A stretch of DNA of 64,000 nt from contig MNCI01009017.1 of the NCBI GenBank assembly GCA_015680685.1, forward strand, positions 448,517-512,516, read 5' to 3'. A program made the position numbers and the translations under genes. The notes beneath the pieces were generated by a model. That model saw only the letters and a list, made by a program, of their open reading frames with translations. It was not told where the DNA came from and made no database searches. The DNA comes from Gnetum montanum (Eukaryota > Streptophyta > Gnetopsida > Gnetales > Gnetaceae). Shown piece by piece: positions 24,902 to 34,136 of the stretch. Each line of letters opens with the position of its first letter. The stretch's first letter is position 1.

Positions 24902-24976
24902 TGTGATATCACGTACATGATATCATAGGGAAAGATGCGATATCGCGTACGCGATATCGCATACGTGATATCGCAG
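24902..24976 (-). promoter_or_regulatory. GATATC palindrome array in U3 of C
   Basis: This includes a perfect 24-bp palindrome at 24937-24960, built from two GCGATATCGC halves around GTAC-type centres. It is followed by further GATATC units up to 24976 and sits directly upstream (minus strand) of the TATA box at 24878-24887. The matching 5' LTR has a second perfect 24-bp palindrome at 32538-32561. It is CG-rich in an otherwise AT-rich neighbourhood. Confidence 0.7.
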
Positions 24977-25172
24977 CCAGTGCAAACCGCGTCTCATCAT
25001 ACCCCCACGACTGAATAAAAACTCGTCCTTGAGTTACAAGGAGAAAAAGCTTCAGTGATTACACAGTGGATAGGTATGGGATTATTAACTGAAAAAAGAA
25101 ATGGACTAATGCCATAGTGTGGGAAGACACAACATAGAGAAAAAAAATACTACAACTACAAAAATGTGGAAC

Positions 25173-27945
25173 TCATGTAGTTCCTGGTGGTGGTGGCTCC
25201 TCCATGGGTGCTTTCCCTTTGTCACGTGCTCCAAGCTTTGAAGGTTGCTGATGCTGAAGAATAGCCTGGAGCTTCTCCTCTTCGATCTAAGGATCTTGTG
25301 CCATCCATGCTGATGCTCCAATGTTTGATGGAGTTAGCACTTCCCACGGACAGGGTAGTTGTGGGAACATCTGATTAGCTTTGACGTACCATGCCACGAA
25401 CACCCATCTTTCCTCTTCATAGGCTCTAGCTTTGTCTTTGTATTCATGAAGTTCTGTTAGCTATCGAGCCAAGTTGGTTGCCACATCTTTCTATCCTTGG
25501 TAGCTTTCTTTTACCACTTGCGACATCTAGTTTTTCAGCCAACTTCTTTCTCTCTGCAAATTCTACTTCATATTTGATATGCGTGGAAGCTACCTGCTGC
25601 TCGAGCTCTGACCTTGGGCATCCTGCTGTTAATATGGCCAGGTTGGCATATCGAAGGTTTGCCAACTTCATGTATTCAGTTAAGTCCTAGATCTGCAGGT
25701 CCTGGTTCTTAATTTCCACTTGGTAGGCGTAGGTGTAAGTGTCCAATATGGCCCCCCAATCAATGTGCTGGGCACTGATGTTGTTGATTTGAGTTTTGGC
25801 CATATGGATCTCCTTCTCCAGGATTTGTTTGTACATCCCCACCTGATCACGGAAATGCTCCTTCAGCTTCTCATGTCATTTAGCCTGATTCTTCCATGCG
25901 CTAATTTCGATGGTTGATTTTTGTTGAATAGCGCATACCTCCTCCATTAAGAGGGTTCGATTTTCTCTGGCTAAATGGCTTACATCTCGGTTGACCCGAA
26001 TAAACTCTTCTCACAATTGATGAAATTGTTCATTGAGAACATTCTTTTGCTTCTCCACAGAAGTCAACCAAAGGTTATCTACAACCAACTGCTTATTCTC
26101 TTCTTGCAAGGCCTTGAGTACCTTAAGATGTGTATGAGTTTGCGCCTTTGTTGCGGAGGCATCCCAAGTGGCTGTCTCCTTTTCTTCTGCCACCTTCTTA
26201 TTTTTTGCAATTAATTTTGTTAGTTGCTTGGTTCTAAAATTGTCTAGCTGGTCTGCAGAAACCAATCGCAAGGGATCCCGCTGTGCTGCTTGTAAGGCTA
26301 TGAGATGCTCTTGTAGTTTCTGCACTTCAGCTTCAACATGCTCTACCCTTACTTCAGATAGGACCAGCTTCCCCTTTATGGAAATGAGGTCTGATTGAAT
26401 TATCGTTACATCCTGGGGGATGTCAAACAGGGATGTCAAAACTTGTCTTGTTTGAAGCAATCTGTCCAATACATCCTCATGTTCCATAGGAGTCATTGAG
26501 GTTCCAGCAATAGTTTGAGCATCCTGTGCTCCTGAAAGATCTTTTGGTGGCACAACAGGTACATTGAAAGACTCTTTGATGTGGTCAACGACCAATTCAG
26601 CAGCTCCTACGGCTTCCTGATGTTGCATGACCACCACCGTGGCCCCTTCACCAGTCTCTAATTGAACTTGAAAAGATGCCACGTGTCCAGAGATCTGTTG
26701 TGACCATCTACTTTTCCCTCCTCCTATTTGCATTGATAACTCACCCCATGTGCAATCTACTGAAATCGTAGGCTGGTTGGTATCATCGATGACGTGGAAG
26801 AGATTGGCATCATCACGACTTCCCTAACTAACCATCTCAGTGATGGCCCTCAGATGGCTCATCGACGGTCTGTAGTCTTGTGGTGGCGGCTGATCCTAGC
26901 CTGTGCTGGGTCCTGCTTCTTGTTGTTGGCTAGGACCTGTGGCTGGAGGTTGATTGGGTCCTGCGAGTTGAGTTGCAGGGGATCCAGCCATTTCTTCTTC
27001 ATCTTCTTTATCTGGTCCCAGCTCTTCGCCAGTGCTCTTTCTTGGAGCTGGCACCTTTAATAATTCAGCGTAAGAAGCATTTTGGGCTTTTTGAAGGACG
27101 TCATTTGTGTATCCCCGAATACCAACCCGACGGCATAATTTTCTAATAAGGCAGGGAAAAGGGAGTGCCATCTTCCTTGACTTCCGTTCTTCGAATCACC
27201 TTAGGATCTCCGTCAAATCTAGCTGGGGAAGGTTAGCGTTAACCTTTTCCATCAACACTGCACATCCTCTTGCCGTGTACATTGATATTCTTTTCAAACC
27301 TTTTGTGGGGAAGAGGTGATAGGTTCCAATTTTGAAATAAACTCTCTCTTCCATTGTCAGCTCACCAAAAGCTTTATCTCTACCATAAGCCTTCTCTAGC
27401 CAATCCTTTCGCACATCAGGGTCGGATCGGGTGGATAACCGAGCAACATGGGGGCCTGAATTTGGAAGGTTTAACACCTTCAAAATCGCCTGTGCAAAAA
27501 AATCTACTTTCACACCACCAATGTTGACTGTGGTGCCTTGCTCCTTATTGTGCCAAAATAGGTACATTTCTCCTAAGTACTAGGCACCTTTTTCAGAGAG
27601 GGTAGGCCATAAGGGAGATCCTTTAAGGTGATCCCTAACAACCTCAGGAGTGAACTTTGCAAAAGATTTGAAGTTAAGTTCCACAATCACCGAAGCAATT
27701 GTGGACTTCGTATGGATAGCCTGAACACATTTCGGGAGCAACGTGAGTTGTTGTCCCAATTCAGGCGCAGCAGCTCCTCCTTCTGTCTGCTTGGATCATC
27801 TGGTAGGAGGTTTTTCTTGATGGATGCTAAATGAGTGCACCTCCTGTTCATTATGTTGTTTGACAAGGCCTTGCCTTCTACCTCTCTGAGGTTTTTTTGC
27901 TCCACCATGGGTAGGACTCTTCTGCTATGAACGTTTTGGGGCCAT
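25173..27945 (-). pseudogene. Element C accessory ORF: plant-transposon-protein-like domain plus coiled coil
   Basis: A single minus-strand frame runs from ATG at 27945 (MAPKRS) to about 25530. After one frameshift it continues to a stop at 25173-25175, about 920 codons. About nine in-frame stops interrupt it. Those I checked are TAG or TGA at positions where CAG or CGA would be expected. Residues ~80-280 (27700-27100) include NIGGVKVDF, AILKVLNLP, a tryptophan-containing helix, MYTARGCAVLMEK and PFPCLIRKLCRRVGI. This layout resembles the Pfam 'putative plant transposon protein' domain (PF20167). Residues ~300-500 are a P/Q/E-rich linker (GPSQQQEAGPSTG). Residues ~515-820 are a long coiled coil. 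The C-terminus has WVFVAWYVKANQMFPQLPCP and a KGKAPMEEPPPP tail. No catalytic motif is visible and the function is unknown. It lies where Athila elements carry an env-like frame. I chose this start because it opens the frame and is preceded by a splice-acceptor-like site. Confidence 0.75.
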
Positions 27946-27978
27946 CTACAATCACACGGGCCAATGTTAGTAAGGTTG
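27946..27978 (-). promoter_or_regulatory. Splice-acceptor-like site before the accessory ORF
   Basis: Immediately upstream of the ATG at 27943-27945 the minus strand reads GTGTGATTGTAG, ending in AG at 27946-27947. A branch-point-like TTACTAAC lies about 25 nt further upstream. Expression of the accessory frame from a spliced or separate transcript is inferred. Elements A and B also have AG directly before ATG near their 3' ends. Confidence 0.4.
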
Positions 27979-29841
27979 TTTTCAAATTCAAGTTATACCT
28001 TACTACATGCATTTATTGAAGATCTTATGTTATTGTGTGATTGTGCCCAAAAATTATAATGATGGGTCCTATGAATTAGGTGGATTTTCATTTTAATCTC
28101 CCGGTATACTTAAGGGCATATGATTTTTGGCACAATTTTTCTAAGTGTTAGTATTAATTACCCTAATTGATGTCCCTTGGGTGATGACAAATTTCAAAAA
28201 CTTTAGGCACTTTTCGGCAAATGTCTCTCCCCCACGACTAAACTGAACACTCCGGGTTCAAGCAGGTTCAAACGGAATTAAAATCAGAGTACCAGCGTGC
28301 AAGATATAGGTGAAAAAGCAAGGGTCACGCAATCGCAAGTCGCAGAGAAAAAATTCAAAAACTCCCCCCCCCTGTAAATGCCCAAATGATGCTAAGTGTT
28401 GCAGCGGGGGTTCCTATTTATAGGGAAATAGGACGCGATATCACGTACGTGATATATCGTCCCAACTAAGGTGAGACACATGAAAAAGATCGAATTTTTA
28501 ATGATTTTCTTGAAATTATTAGTGTAAAATGAGGACATTGACAAAGATTAATATATTCAAGGGTAATTACATGAATTCGAGAGGCACTTGAATGATAATT
28601 ATGTGAATTTAACAGTTAAAAACATTGGCGGTTATGAAGAAAAGGGAATGTAATGGTACATTGGAATGTTAAAGTTTTGAGGGTTAATAAATGGGAAAGA
28701 AATTTATGAAAATTAAGCTGAGGGTAAGAAATTATGTGTTCGAGCTAGAGGATTAATGAATATTACAACAAAATTACACAAGTGGGTCCTCCCCAAAGCA
28801 GGTTTCAACCTATTATGCCCTTGTGTAATCACACTTAAAGTGTCTGTGGGCACTAGAAGGGTTAGATGTAATCTGCACTAACTCCACAAAACACATGCAT
28901 GTAAATATCACCAAATTGAGATGAAAATTCTATGCTACGCAGAACATGAGCTACAATTACATGAACAGTGAGATGAGACGAAGTATAGAAAAGGATCATA
29001 GAGATTGGGACATGAGGTATCTGACCCAGGGCACAATGAATCCTGCGTGTAAAGCATGATTAACGTGTCATTGACCCATCGTTCCAAGATCAGGACCAAG
29101 TCCATCCTTCTAATCAGTGACATCGCATTGTTGCATCCCATGATGAACAACTATGAGAGTACCATAACAACAAGGTGTACGATCACTTGGCATTTAGTAC
29201 AAGGGAGGAGTGAGTTTTGTTTTATGGAACTTTTCTTTTTCTTTTTCTTTTTTTTCTTTTTTCACTTTACTGATTCCAGAGAAGTTGCCAACCTTCAGGC
29301 ATGGGTGCATGTCTTTCCAGTGGGACCCCCTAGAATAGCTTTTGATTTTTGAGTGCCCTTTTGATTACTCTTACTCCCATTTTTCATTAGATCTACAAGG
29401 ATCTTAGTACAGCCATATTGCATGATAACTCCCACAGATGTCACCAAAGAGAATCCATAAGTCCCCTTGGTGTCACACCCTAATCATTCCCTCTTGGTCC
29501 ATCCTTCTTCATTCTGGGTACAATGAACACAAACTTAATCTTAAGTTTTAGAAATTTCAAGAATATCACTGTACCCTCAAACAGAATCTCTTATTTATAG
29601 AGTGGATGACTGGATGTAGTGGGCTCACTGTTTCAAATAATTGATCACTGATGACTTAATAACATAAAACACACCTCAACTAATGATCCACATGAGTGTT
29701 TTATTCATAGATGAGATTACTTACACAAACATGAAAATACAAACACACAAAAAGATAAAACAAAAAGTTGAAAAATGAAAAACTAAAAAACAAAAAGTTG
29801 TAAAATTAAAGAAATTGAAAAATATTTATTAATCCTGCTTG
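27979..29841 (-). other. Non-coding block of element C between gag and the accessory ORF
   Basis: The region follows the gag stop. It begins with the same T-rich TTTTGTTTT/TTTACAAC repeats seen after pol in A and B. At 28785-28865 a block (GTGGGTCCTCCCCAAAG, then TATGCCCTTGTG) matches A at about 11683-11770. A polypyrimidine run lies at about 29229-29262 on the plus strand. No frame longer than about 100 codons looks real. The internal TATA/palindrome segment sits at 28414-28459. Confidence 0.6.
28414..28459 (-). promoter_or_regulatory. Internal LTR-like promoter segment in element C
   Basis: On the minus strand, a GATATC/CACGTACGTG palindrome (28434-28459) is followed by CTATAAATAGG (28414-28424). 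This repeats the LTR arrangement of palindrome then TATA box. It lies about 470 bp upstream of the accessory ORF and has no counterpart that I can see in A or B. It may drive the accessory frame separately. This is inference from motif order. Confidence 0.5.
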
Positions 29842-31612
29842 TCATTGAAATGGGGGGTGTCCCCCATAACGAAACGATTGAATATGGCAAGGATTAACAA
29901 ATGGAAAATGGGGATCCTTGCATATTGGAAATATTGAAGCTGGCCCATACTTATCACCTTGGATTCCACACACTTTATAATAAACACAGTGGGGCACTTC
30001 ATACAATGTAGTTCCCAGATAATGAGTTGACCCACTATGATGTTTAGGACCATTAGATGGTATGCAAGGATTGGGCTGATGCCTCCCATAGTTGCGTTCA
30101 TTGGGCCTTATGGTTGTTGGAGTGTAAGTTGGTGGCCTTGATGAAGTTACATGAGGCATTGGGTTCGAAGGTAAGGGTGCACCACATTGTTGAGCTTGTG
30201 TTGGGTTGGAAGATGCAATGGCCTTAGAATTATGTTGTCCCTTCCTACGGCCGTGTTTAAAGAAAGGATGCCTTTGATGTTGAGGAGGCTCTTCACTACT
30301 ATTAGTAGCAGTAGCACAAGTGTTGTTCATGGGTTGCGATGGTACAAACACCTTAGGAACAGTTGGTGGCATTGTGGAAGGAGGGAAAGGATGAGAATGT
30401 TGAAAGTTAGGAGGCATGTAAGGTGCACAAGGTGGTGGTTGTGTTGGAGGTATGGGCTGATAGTATTGTGGAGAATGGTATTGTGGTGAGATAGACTAGG
30501 TTGGCCCAGTTGAGGAAACAGGATGTTGAACATGATAAGCATTTGGATTCGAAAAATATGAAGGGTGCCTCTAGTCTAAGGGTGGATTCCCCCATGACTA
30601 GGATTGTTGCCACTGTGATCAAACACAGTATCTCTATACAAACTCTGGATGTAACGTGTTTCCCCAATGCTCATGTATATGCAACAATATTGGGCATTGG
30701 CCCTTGGGGTGATCGTACAGGCATATGTTGCATTCATACGTATGATTGGCAGTTAAGCACTTATTCCCTTTATTCTTCTTTTCCGAATGTCTAATGTTTT
30801 GTCCTACTTTTTAGGTTGTCAAAACTCTATCTCCAATGGTGCTGACATATTCTCCACACTTTTGATTCATCCATTCCAACATCTTATTGATCTTTGCCTC
30901 GGCTTCTTCTAATGATTGTTGTATCAGCAAAGATGATGTTTCCACCTTGAGATTTGTTGATCTCTCCTTGTTATGATCATGGACCTTTGTTGAGTTAAGA
31001 TTTTGGTCCCGTTTATTTTTTTCAACACTCTCCCATGTAGCTAACCTGCTTAATAAGCTCTTGGATTTGATGGGTTCGTAGGTTGTATAGTTGACCTCGG
31101 GCATACATTCCTAAGGTCTCTCTTGTTTCATTACATAGCCCATTAATGATATGGTACATTAGCCTTTCCTTGGAAAACCCATGGCCAGGATAGCTATCTA
31201 ATAATGCATAATATCTTTCTAAGGCCATGTCCAAGGGTTCATGTTGTGCTTGTTTCCATCCTTGGATTTGTTTCCTCAAGGCTAACACTCTTGCATAGGT
31301 TTGATATTTTTCGTTAAAGACTTCTACCATTGTTGACCAGTGTCATATTGAATTTGGTTTTAATGATCTATACCATACTTTATGTTGGTCAACAAGTGTC
31401 ATAGGAAAGAGCTTAATTTTTTACCAACTGTTATCAATGTTATTCCATGTGCAAGCATCGTAGAAGGCTAGTAAGTGTTGTTGCGGATCTACGTCATAGC
31501 CTCCTGAAAATTTGGGAAAGTTATTTAAATCGAGCCTAGGTAGAAGGCTCTCTTTACAATGCCTACGTGAGATTCAAATAGCCTCTTGTATTTGCGTTAA
31601 GCTTGTAGTGGC
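29842..31612 (-). pseudogene. Element C gag
   Basis: The gag capsid domain lies at about 31560-31020 (VWYRSLKP, NEKYQTYARVLALRKQ, GHGFSKERLMYHIINGL), closely related to gag of A. After a frame change the C-terminal part runs from about 31100 to a TGA at 29842. It includes a glutamine/glutamate-rich helix, then a complete zinc knuckle at 30694-30732 (C-N-I-C-L-Y-D-H-P-K-G-Q-C, spacing CX2CX3HX4C), then a long proline/threonine/histidine-rich tail. Several in-frame stops interrupt the stretch. The last ~190 codons (30417-29842) are open. Unlike A and B, no protease follows; the T-rich 3' non-coding block starts right after the stop. The N-terminus is in the assembly gap. Confidence 0.85.
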
Positions 31613-32276
31613 NNNNNNNNNNNNNNNNNNNNNNNNNNNNNNNNNNNNNNNNNNNNNNNNNNNNNNNNNNNNNNNNNNNNNNNNNNNNNNNNNNNNNNNN
31701 NNNNNNNNNNNNNNNNNNNNNNNNNNNNNNNNNNNNNNNNNNNNNNNNNNNNNNNNNNNNNNNNNNNNNNNNNNNNNNNNNNNNNNNNNNNNNNNNNNNN
31801 NNNNNNNNNNNNNNNNNNNNNNNNNNNNNNNNNNNNNNNNNNNNNNNNNNNNNNNNNNNNNNNNNNNNNNNNNNNNNNNNNNNNNNNNNNNNNNNNNNNN
31901 NNNNNNNNNNNNNNNNNNNNNNNNNNNNNNNNNNNNNNNNNNNNNNNNNNNNNNNNNNNNNNNNNNNNNNNNNNNNNNNNNNNNNNNNNNNNNNNNNNNN
32001 NNNNNNNNNNNNNNNNNNNNNNNNNNNNNNNNNNNNNNNNNNNNNNNNNNNNNNNNNNNNNNNNNNNNNNNNNNNNNNNNNNNNNNNNNNNNNNNNNNNN
32101 NNNNNNNNNNNNNNNNNNNNNNNNNNNNNNNNNNNNNNNNNNNNNNNNNNNNNNNNNNNNNNNNNNNNNNNNNNNNNNNNNNNNNNNNNNNNNNNNNNNN
32201 NNNNNNNNNNNNNNNNNNNNNNNNNNNNNNNNNNNNNNNNNNNNNNNNNNNNNNNNNNNNNNNNNNNNNNNNNNNN
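31613..32276. other. Assembly gap (664 N)
   Basis: This covers the gag N-terminus, leader and primer-binding site, and the inner 5' LTR of element C. It lies at the same structural position as the gap in element A. Frames drawn through it are artefacts. Confidence 0.99.
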
Positions 32277-32620
32277 AACATTAAATAAATAACAAATAAA
32301 TAAACTAAGTGAACGCTGTAATGATGAAGTAATCTCGATCTTTATTTCCGGTCATGTGCGTGTCCAAGTACAACACACTTGAATAAAGACACCGTACAAT
32401 TACATTCACCACACTGCGGGCAGACACGGGAAAAATTCTAACTTTGGAGTTATCAAACTACCAGAGCTTTGCTACTCTAAAATTGGGATTCCGAATAAGG
32501 GAGAGCCATGTCTTATTTATAGATATGGTGGTGGACTACGATATCGCGTACGCGATATCGTGGGGGATGCGATATTGCATCAGCTATGATATCACGGCCT
32601 GTGCAAACCGCGTCTCATCA
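32277..32620 (-). repeat. 5' LTR of element C (outer part)
   Basis: The 344 visible bp match 24640-24999. The minus-strand TATA box is at 32513-32522, the palindrome array at 32538-32597 includes a perfect 24-bp palindrome (32538-32561), and the terminus is CGTCTCATCA. Confidence 0.88.
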
Positions 32621-32625
32621 CTTAT
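32621..32625. repeat. TSD of element C (right)
   Basis: CTTAT, identical to 24008-24012. Confidence 0.9.
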
Positions 32626-33244
32626 GATAATTAGAAAAGCATATAATGGATAATACATAAAAGATTGATATGTGAGAAGAATTTTGACCTTCTTTTCTCA
32701 ATAAAAAAAAGTGATTTTTTGATAAGATAACAAATTTCACCTCCTAAGAAGGACCAAAGGTGATAGTAATTGATGAAACAAACTAGACATATAAACTATT
32801 AAATTAACCTCTATTTATGAGAAAAAATAAGGCTTAGATGATGAAATTTTCTACTTTATAGATTGGTAGATGAATGAAAATTTTTTTGGAACTATCTAAT
32901 ATTGATTCAAGGATCAAATAAGGTTGTTTCCATGAACTCTCTCACAAGTTATGCTAGTACTATAACATGTGATGTTGAAGTTAACCTTGATGATGCTAGT
33001 AATGTGACAAATGATTTAAACTCTAGCCTAGGTAATGTTGATACTAATGTTACCATGCTTACATGTGCTACTAGTGATGCAAACACTGAGACTAATCTCG
33101 TGAACTATAGGGGATGCTAAGGTGGATTAGAAGCTTATAGGTGATGTAGTTGATAGAGGCACTTGCACTTTAGTTCTATCAAAATTCAAAAAGGTACTCT
33201 AAACTACAAGGAAATCAATGTAAAATATATTTGTGCCTAGTATT
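32626..33244. other. AT-rich spacer between elements C and B
   Basis: About 620 bp separate the two insertions. A 72-codon plus-strand open frame at 32902-33120 is rich in Asn, Thr, Asp and Val (repeats of GTTGATACTAATGTTACC type). It resembles motifs seen again at 40.3-41.0 kb, on the other side of element B. No family is recognised. Confidence 0.45.
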
Positions 33245-33249
33245 TATAG
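33245..33249. repeat. TSD of element B (left)
   Basis: TATAG precedes TGATGGGATG and is repeated at 40235-40239. Confidence 0.9.
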
Positions 33250-34020
33250 TGATGGGATGCGATATCGCATGGGCCATGATATCGCAACCCGCCGCCAGTT
33301 CTATAAATAAAAGGTAGCTCTCCCTTGTTTCTCGATCTAGATTTGGACCTTAGCCAAAATCTTGCCATTTTTCCACTCCAAAGTTAGAATAATTTCCATG
33401 TGCCTGCAGTAGGATTCCCAAAGTGAATGGATCTTTATTCGAGCAATTTTGTACCTGAGCACATGATTGTGTACAGTAATAAAGATGAACTTTTGGATAA
33501 ACCTTGCAGTGTATGGACTAAGCTAAATAGGACTTTAATTATTGTTAATGTTTAAATGCTTTATTAGTTAATTAAATATCTCTCAACCCTTAACTCCTAG
33601 TTAACTGCATTCAGTACGACTGCTTCAAGCACATGCGTTACGCTTGGTAATCCTAGTAACAAATAGCGTTTGGTAATCCTAGCAGCGTTGCATTGGTTTA
33701 GGGTGTGAAATAGAAAGTGGGAATAGATACTGATGCTAGGGTAATTAAGGCTTAGTTAGTTAAAGCTAGTTACTTAGTCTCTTTACCCTTTCCCTCATTA
33801 GCATAGGTGATAAAAACATAAAAGATATAAAAATCACATGCCTCAAGCTTACTTCATCATACAACCGTGACAAATACAAGTAAGCTTGGGAGGACAATGA
33901 TTGATTAACCTTAGGTGTTCCATAAGGCATGTAGGCACTTAGTCTATATAGTTCGACCGGATCGCGCATGTAACGCTCATATTCATATGGTTGAGTGTAG
34001 GGGTACCTCGCCACTCATCA
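33250..34020 (+). repeat. 5' LTR of element B
   Basis: The LTR runs from TGATGGGATG to CCACTCATCA. The TATA box CTATAAATAA is at 33301-33310 and an AATAAA signal at about 33478. It lacks about 75 bp of GATATC palindromes that are present in the 3' LTR. Confidence 0.92.
33257..33310 (+). promoter_or_regulatory. U3 palindromes and TATA box of B 5' LTR
   Basis: Two GATATC units (ATGCGATATCGCAT and ATGATATCGC) are followed by CTATAAATAA at 33301-33310. This is the shortest version of the array among the five LTRs examined. Confidence 0.65.
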
Positions 34021-34021
34021 T

Positions 34022-34039
34022 TGGCACCATTGTCAGGGA
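34022..34039 (+). promoter_or_regulatory. Primer-binding site of element B (tRNA-Asp type)
   Basis: TGGCACCATTGTCAGGGA starts one base after the LTR end. It matches the complement of the 3' end of plant tRNA-Asp (TGGCGCCGTTGCCGGGGA) apart from transitions, as expected for an aged Athila-type element. Confidence 0.75.
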
Positions 34040-34136
34040 CTAAGTTGTTTGTACGCTAAGTAGAACATAAGAAATCATCCACATCATTAGGAAGCTTAAA
34101 AAAACCCTTAGGGTTAATTAGAAAAAAAATTTAAAC

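Larger units (their letters stand above)
24013..24999 (-). repeat. 3' LTR of element C
   Basis: The 987-bp LTR begins TGATGAGTGGCAAGG and ends GTCTCATCA on the plus strand. It matches 32277-32620 over its outer end. The minus-strand TATA box CTATAAATAA is at 24878-24887. It contains a 33-bp tandem repeat (24371-24477) and the U3 palindrome array (24902-24976). Confidence 0.9.
24013..32620 (-). mobile_element. Element C: gag-plus-accessory-ORF LTR element
   Basis: This is an LTR element of about 8.6 kb (664 bases unknown) with TSD CTTAT and LTR ends TGATGAG...CTCATCA. Minus-strand order is 5' LTR (partly in the gap), gag with zinc knuckle and proline-rich tail, a T-rich 3' non-coding block homologous to that of A and B, an LTR-like TATA/palindrome segment, a ~920-codon accessory frame, purine tract GGGGGTA and the 3' LTR. 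Protease, RT, RNase H and integrase are absent. It must therefore have depended on another element, plausibly one like A, for replication. The visible LTR parts differ at roughly 21 of 258 positions (hand count, about 8%). Confidence 0.88.

Noticed and set aside
24013-24999. CRISPR-like array at the 33-bp tandem repeat
   Set aside because: Direct repeats are contiguous without unique spacers and lie within a plant LTR.
28414-28459. A nested solo LTR inside element C
   Set aside because: Only the palindrome/TATA segment resembles the LTR; the LTR termini TGATGAG/CTCATCA and a TSD are not present around it, so I describe it as a promoter-like segment instead.
31512-32288. Open frames across 31613-32276
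   Set aside because: Same reason: they run through unknown bases.
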